7,699 nt of DNA, taken from contig DXDO01000173.1 in NCBI GenBank assembly GCA_019115425.1, positions 1-7,699 on the forward strand. Reading direction: 5' to 3'. The position numbers were made by a program, and so were the translations under genes. Below are positions 5,501-7,699 of this stretch, one piece after another (within the stretch, counting starts at the first letter, position 1; every line of letters starts with the position of its first letter). The stretch is from Candidatus Agathobaculum merdigallinarum (lineage in GTDB: Bacteria; Bacillota; Clostridia; Oscillospirales; Butyricicoccaceae). The notes beneath the pieces are model-generated. The model ran no database searches and had not been told where the DNA came from. It saw nothing but the letters and a program-made list of their open reading frames with translations.

Positions 5501-6843
5501 GTACGACAAACGGGGATGCCCAGCCCGACTACACCATCACCTCGACCACCTACCACAACGACACCTACGGCTATAATCTCAGACTGCCGGAGTGCTTTGT
5601 GGGGCGGGGGTATGTCAAGGAGTATGACGACAGTATATCGTTCGGGCTGGCGAATGCGCTGCCGGGTTATTCGGATGATCCGACCGACGGCGGCGCGGTG
5701 ATGTCGCTGAACGTTGGCTCCACCGTCGTGCTGGAGGAAAACAATGGTGCAGACTGGGAGCAGACTTTCCCGGTGCCCTGCAAAAAGCTGGCCGAGCTGG
5801 ACGGGCTGACGTACTATCTGACGTTTGCGTCCGACGTGCAGTATGACCCGCAGGACGAGGCAATCGCGGCGGCGTATACCGAAATGTACCAGGCCGCGCA
5901 GGCGATCACGCCGGATGCGTTCTCTTTTGAGGGGCAGACGGACCGGCAGTGGGAACGCCTGCAGGAAAAACGCCTGAGCGACCTCGGCTGGCACTATGGT
6001 ACGCAGGTTCTGTTTGAAAGCGGCTCCAGCGGCAGTGTATTGGTCACACCGGATGCTGGGGACGGCTCGTGCACAGTCGTTTGGTCGAACCCTGACGGAA
6101 TGCAGGAAACGCGCTATGCGGAGCGGGTGTGGTTTGACGATGTACAGGCCGAGCCCACGCGGGTGAAAAGCCTTGGCACGTCCGATGCAATGACGACCGC
6201 AGCGCAGTTTTCTGTGTTTTACCGGAACGATCTGGGTCTGCCGTTTTATGATGCAGAGCAGGTAGCCCAGCTCCAGTTTGAAAGCGGACGTATCCACTCA
6301 GGGCTGCAAACCTCCGGTTCTGACCTGTCCACACCGGAAGCAGGCGCGGCGTTTACCATTCTGCGCAACGCAGCCGGACAATTCGAAGCCTCTGAGGAGA
6401 TACCGGACGCTGACGAAGGCACCTGGTGGGCCAATTTCCGCTTTGATGACGGCACACTGCTCAAGCTGGAGATGCAGCCGATGCAGCTGGACGGCTCACA
6501 AGGCGCAGTCTGGCTGCCGATCGACTGGCGCATTCTGGATGCGTCGGGTGAAATAATAGATGGGGCCGGCAGGCAGTATTCCCCCTATGATGCGCAGGTG
6601 TATGCGACCGCGACCGATTATTACGGCTACCGAGATACTGACGACCTGCTCTGGTATCTGGATATGGGCTGGGTGGACGGCGCGTATGCGGAAAGTGTGT
6701 GGGCGGAAATCGACCGCCGCTGGGCCGAAGACCCTGACGCCATCGAGGATGCGATCGCCAATTACAGCGGCTGGGACGGAGCTGCTGTGAGAGAACTGTG
6801 GCAGCAGCACAAGGCCGCCAATCTGGGTCTTTTCGGGCAGTGA
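2578..6843 (+). CDS. Giant BlaR1-like M56 metallopeptidase with repeated extracytoplasmic sensor
   Basis: A 1421-aa membrane protein, more than twice BlaR1 length (about 585-600). Residues 1-350 are the M56 antirepressor module: membrane segments near 13-31, 42-61, 124-147 and 329-348, zinc-protease motif HELTH (225-229) and the downstream glutamate of ELACD (Glu266). The cytoplasmic protease is expected to inactivate the BlaI-type repressor encoded 17 bp upstream. From 351 on is extracytoplasmic sequence: NTF2-like segments (about 363-490, 599-705), a motif F-x-x-x-Y-x-x-[DE]-L-x-x-P at 498, 731 and 1211, each followed by a strand-rich half ending in G-[VY]-W-[LM]-P-like text; an Ig-like stretch (about 850-975), a PsbP-like stretch (about 985-1120) and a C-terminal 90 residues of unknown type. 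No SxxK/SxN active site of a penicillin-binding sensor is seen. The start is set by GGAGGGG (2565-2571). GC falls from about 72% to about 48% just after the last membrane segment. Confidence 0.88.
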   Translation: MLRFEWSELLNNLVQIGLTVSAAALVLFLLRKMMKKRYPTRAICFVWAILAIRLIIPVQITLPDPPVQVTPRTTYLTYTDFTPAQLTQAGLPVIEQDGETTTRRWATAEQAQALTPNDMPSLISFNLGYVLACIWGLGMAAFAGWQVFTYWKFAYLLRRSATPAERDTLRRVFEEQKQSLGIRREIPLIVTPAADCPMLAGFFKPALYLPDEALSEQEAMFIFRHELTHLRRGDLWLKLLLTAARAVHWFNPLVHLMARFAQEDIELACDDAVVRGMDGAARRAYGETILRSAAAQVKKRALVSCFTGDKETLMRRFEGLFDTRAKKRGVALVVAAAVLVGSLGCAVSVGESKDSGDTFETQALAAAEEYGQALLAKDGRRAAAVFTDRMIEEYGLGDQERANNRLDTNNHDPWVINDNFWPTVRYAVKFEPETDTCLMVLEIDTSSDSLQIEGFTMHGIPLRWAVRLSFEEVDGKVLIDSMEILHSEIDPVDSLETFRMLYENDLGLPDFLSAEIDWTAEAAELTDPGMAAVNLLHLGELQSYMISPLDPTEGSLGNDIWVGTFALADHSEIQITMINQFDQGWLPQDFTYEDGINNRTAADLAQQFARGVQHKSGQYVYPILSEELRADFITQQQGPSGDGDWHWKYGGSSPSFRSFAIVPTEDESTYTAVFQMHGGGATDYRSAVNITVGAENGRQVITAINRCDEHLSFMLDQMSEQDTGYTLSELFSLYYESELAWPVIPEGATSFNGAPLDELTVPLDAVEAVFGYFGDYVEQTEGNVHNIRLERWYTAELVSETDSEAVVRMNFTDGSPSVDVRMQKTGDYWMPAGLAAAYAAYDEAFSATALSAGENIQLPAGGSQMDAIDMAEMSGGIPQLQNGDVVTLQFGAQPAGNVTLTERDINPADGTPRYDEQLTAETTLPYSANGEYTYTIEPSWGEYLSSQYPDAFYRAVTADYTDESGTARTATFVFCTTNGDAQPDYTITSTTYHNDTYGYNLRLPECFVGRGYVKEYDDSISFGLANALPGYSDDPTDGGAVMSLNVGSTVVLEENNGADWEQTFPVPCKKLAELDGLTYYLTFASDVQYDPQDEAIAAAYTEMYQAAQAITPDAFSFEGQTDRQWERLQEKRLSDLGWHYGTQVLFESGSSGSVLVTPDAGDGSCTVVWSNPDGMQETRYAERVWFDDVQAEPTRVKSLGTSDAMTTAAQFSVFYRNDLGLPFYDAEQVAQLQFESGRIHSGLQTSGSDLSTPEAGAAFTILRNAAGQFEASEEIPDADEGTWWANFRFDDGTLLKLEMQPMQLDGSQGAVWLPIDWRILDASGEIIDGAGRQYSPYDAQVYATATDYYGYRDTDDLLWYLDMGWVDGAYAESVWAEIDRRWAEDPDAIEDAIANYSGWDGAAVRELWQQHKAANLGLFGQ

Positions 6844-6873
6844 TCCCTTCATACGATCTTCGTGCTTTTCCGC

Positions 6874-6903
6874 TTGACACCCCTGCTTATCCAATGGTAA
6901 GAT
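6874..6903 (+). promoter_or_regulatory. Promoter of the decarboxylase leader
   Basis: TTGACA (6874-6879), 18-bp spacer, TAAGAT (6898-6903). Transcription should begin near 6910, immediately before the structured leader. It lies 30 nt after the stop of the M56 gene; no terminator is visible between them, so readthrough from the blaI operon is possible. Confidence 0.8.
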
Positions 6904-6910
6904 AGACATA

Positions 6911-7010
6911 AACAAAGGGGAGTAGTCGGCGCGGCGCACCGCGCGGCATCGCCAACAAGCATGAGGGGGATCAAGTCCCCGCTCTGGCTGTTGCCTGAAA
7001 TGACCAGACC
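6911..7010 (+). ncRNA. Structured 5' leader, candidate cation riboswitch aptamer
   Basis: About 100 nt of leader RNA upstream of the sodium-pump gene. It opens AAAGGGGAGTAG (6914-6925) and closes ATGACCAGACC (7000-7010), which resemble the 5' and 3' conserved boxes of yybP-ykoY (Mn2+) riboswitches. Between them are a GC helix (GGCG 6928-6931 with CGCC 6950-6953 and inner CGCG pairs) and a long interrupted stem (CAACA 6953-6957 with TGTTG 6989-6993, GAG 6962-6964 with CTC 6982-6984, GGGGA 6965-6969 with TCCCC 6975-6979-region, loop TCAAG). The closing P1 helix is poor (about 5 of 7 pairs), so the class is not certain; because the gene downstream pumps Na+, a Na+-responsive class is an alternative. 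The 3' box is also the 5' arm of the following terminator, which is how a switch would work. Confidence 0.55.
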
Positions 7011-7050
7011 TGCGTTTCCCAAAGCGGGAGACGCAGGTCTGTTGTTATCT
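7005..7050 (+). terminator. Leader attenuator (intrinsic terminator)
   Basis: CAGACCTGCGT (7005-7015) pairs perfectly with ACGCAGGTCTG (7031-7041), extended by TTCCC with GGGAG to 16 bp closed by the loop AAAGC, then TTGTTATCT. It lies 55 nt before the decarboxylase start and overlaps the 3' box of the candidate aptamer, so ligand-bound aptamer would prevent it from forming (an ON switch). Confidence 0.75.
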
Positions 7051-7071
7051 GTGGTCAGCTAAGGCTGCTTG

Positions 7072-7098
7072 CCCTGTAATTTCCAATTTACAAGGGGG
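7072..7098 (+). promoter_or_regulatory. Hairpin covering the decarboxylase ribosome-binding site
   Basis: CCC-TGTAA (7072-7079) can pair with TTACA-A-GGG (7088-7096) with one bulged A, hiding the Shine-Dalgarno AAGGGGG (7092-7098). The stem is short and partly AU, so any translational effect is tentative. Confidence 0.35.
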
Positions 7099-7105
7099 CG
7101 TTCCG

Positions 7106-7699
7106 GTGGAATTTCTGTATGAGGGACTGCTGTCCATCACCTGGCAGCAGGTGGTGATGTACTGCGTCGGCGGATTTCTGATCTGGCTGGCGATCGAGAA
7201 ACAGTATGAGCCGTCGCTGCTGCTGCCGATGGGCTTCGGCGCGATTTTGGTCAACCTGCCGATGTCCGGCGTTATCGACCAGATCACGCAGGGTGTGGGC
7301 GAGACCAACGGCATCATCCAATGGCTGTTTGAGGTTGGCATCGAGGCAAGCGAGGCGTTTCCGCTGCTGCTGTTCATCGGCATCGGCGCGATGATCGACT
7401 TCGGCCCGCTGCTCGCCAACCCAAAGCTGTTCCTGTTCGGCGCGGCGGCGCAGGCGGGTATCTTCCTGACCATCATCGTGGCGGCGGCGCTCGGCTTTGA
7501 CATCATCGACGCGGCCTCCATCGGCATCATCGGCGCGGCGGACGGCCCGACTTCCATTTTGGTTTCCCAGGTGCTGGGCTCCAAGTATGTCGGCCCGATC
7601 GCGGTCGCGGCGTACAGCTATATGGCGCTCGTACCGATCATCCAGCCGTTCGCGATCAAGCTAGTGACGACCAAAAAAGAGCGCGCAATGAAGATGCCC
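7106..7699 (+). CDS. Na+-translocating decarboxylase beta subunit (OadB/GcdB/MmdB family), partial
   Basis: The first 198 codons of an integral membrane protein running off the right edge. Beta subunits carry out decarboxylation of the carboxybiotin carrier and export about two Na+ across the membrane, in oxaloacetate, methylmalonyl-CoA or glutaconyl-CoA decarboxylase complexes. Family hallmarks: FIGIGAMIDFGPLLANP (about residues 91-107), then the region IIIa signature SIGIIGAADGPTSIL, whose aspartate corresponds to the essential Asp203 of Klebsiella OadB (from memory), and YSYMALVPIIQPFAIKLVTT. Several membrane helices are visible. The start is GTG at 7106 (reads VEFLYEGLLS), chosen because AAGGGGG (7092-7098) is 7 nt upstream; no ATG fits. 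Which substrate the complex uses cannot be told from this subunit; no alpha, gamma or biotin-carrier gene is in view. It is preceded by its own promoter and attenuating leader. Confidence 0.93.
   Translation, partial: MEFLYEGLLSITWQQVVMYCVGGFLIWLAIEKQYEPSLLLPMGFGAILVNLPMSGVIDQITQGVGETNGIIQWLFEVGIEASEAFPLLLFIGIGAMIDFGPLLANPKLFLFGAAAQAGIFLTIIVAAALGFDIIDAASIGIIGAADGPTSILVSQVLGSKYVGPIAVAAYSYMALVPIIQPFAIKLVTTKKERAMKMP

Noticed and set aside
5125..6297. 390-aa open frame on the minus strand
   Set aside because: It lies wholly inside the M56 gene on the opposite strand, has low-complexity Arg/Gly/Val-rich text, no ribosome-binding site and no family motif; an expected by-product of high GC.
6911..7010. 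Tetrahydrofolate riboswitch as identity of the leader
   Set aside because: Only the GGAGTAG-like opening resembles it; the later conserved segments of that class are not seen and the downstream gene has no folate role.
7045..7584. 179-aa open frame on the minus strand
   Set aside because: Antisense to the decarboxylase beta gene, whose family signatures are unmistakable.
1..7699. CRISPR arrays, tRNA/rRNA genes, insertion sequences or phage attachment sites
   Set aside because: No regularly spaced repeats, tRNA cloverleaf, transposase text or terminal inverted repeats with target duplications were seen.

Overview
The window looks like a chromosomal segment from a fairly GC-rich (roughly 60%) Clostridia-class Firmicute, most likely an Oscillospirales-type gut anaerobe. 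The basis is strong Gram-positive Shine-Dalgarno sequences about 7 nt from their starts, SigA-type TTGACA/TATAAT promoters, a BlaI plus M56-peptidase pair, a TipAL-type MerR regulator and a sodium-pump decarboxylase beta subunit. The genus is not determinable from this sequence alone.

Layout, left to right. (1) 1-62, minus: the first 20 codons of a YebC/PmpR/TACO1-family gene running off the left edge. (2) 63-233: a divergent intergenic region with candidate promoters in both directions. (3) 234-350, plus: a 38-aa Asn/Gln/Lys-rich small protein gene, followed by a perfect 18-bp-stem hairpin terminator. (4) 468-1226, minus: a 252-aa MerR/TipAS regulator. It has an internal Shine-Dalgarno and ATG that would give a separate 139-aa TipAS-like ligand-binding protein, and a promoter with a 19-bp spacer containing a dyad, typical of MerR autoregulation. 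(5) 1227-1575: 349 bp without a gene, holding that promoter, a GC hairpin and a bidirectional terminator. (6) 1576-2013, minus: a small membrane-anchored protein of unknown function. (7) 2014-2188: a compact divergent regulatory region with two near-consensus promoters and two BlaI-type operators. (8) 2189-2560 and 2578-6843, plus: a BlaI/MecI repressor and a 1421-aa BlaR1-like M56 zinc metallopeptidase. The second carries about 1070 residues of repeated extracytoplasmic modules instead of a penicillin-binding sensor domain. (9) 6844-7105: a strong promoter, a structured 5' leader (candidate cation riboswitch) and an intrinsic terminator. (10) 7106 to the right edge, plus: the start of a Na+-translocating decarboxylase beta subunit.

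How the parts work together (inference). The window is mostly signal-responsive control circuits. In the BlaI/M56 operon an outside signal would be sensed by the large repeated ectodomain and passed to the cytoplasmic HELTH protease, leading to loss of BlaI and derepression from the paired operators. No beta-lactamase is present and the sensor is not a penicillin-binding fold, so the signal is unknown. The TipA-like gene is likely an autoregulated drug-binding switch. The decarboxylase beta gene appears to be controlled by transcription attenuation through its leader RNA.
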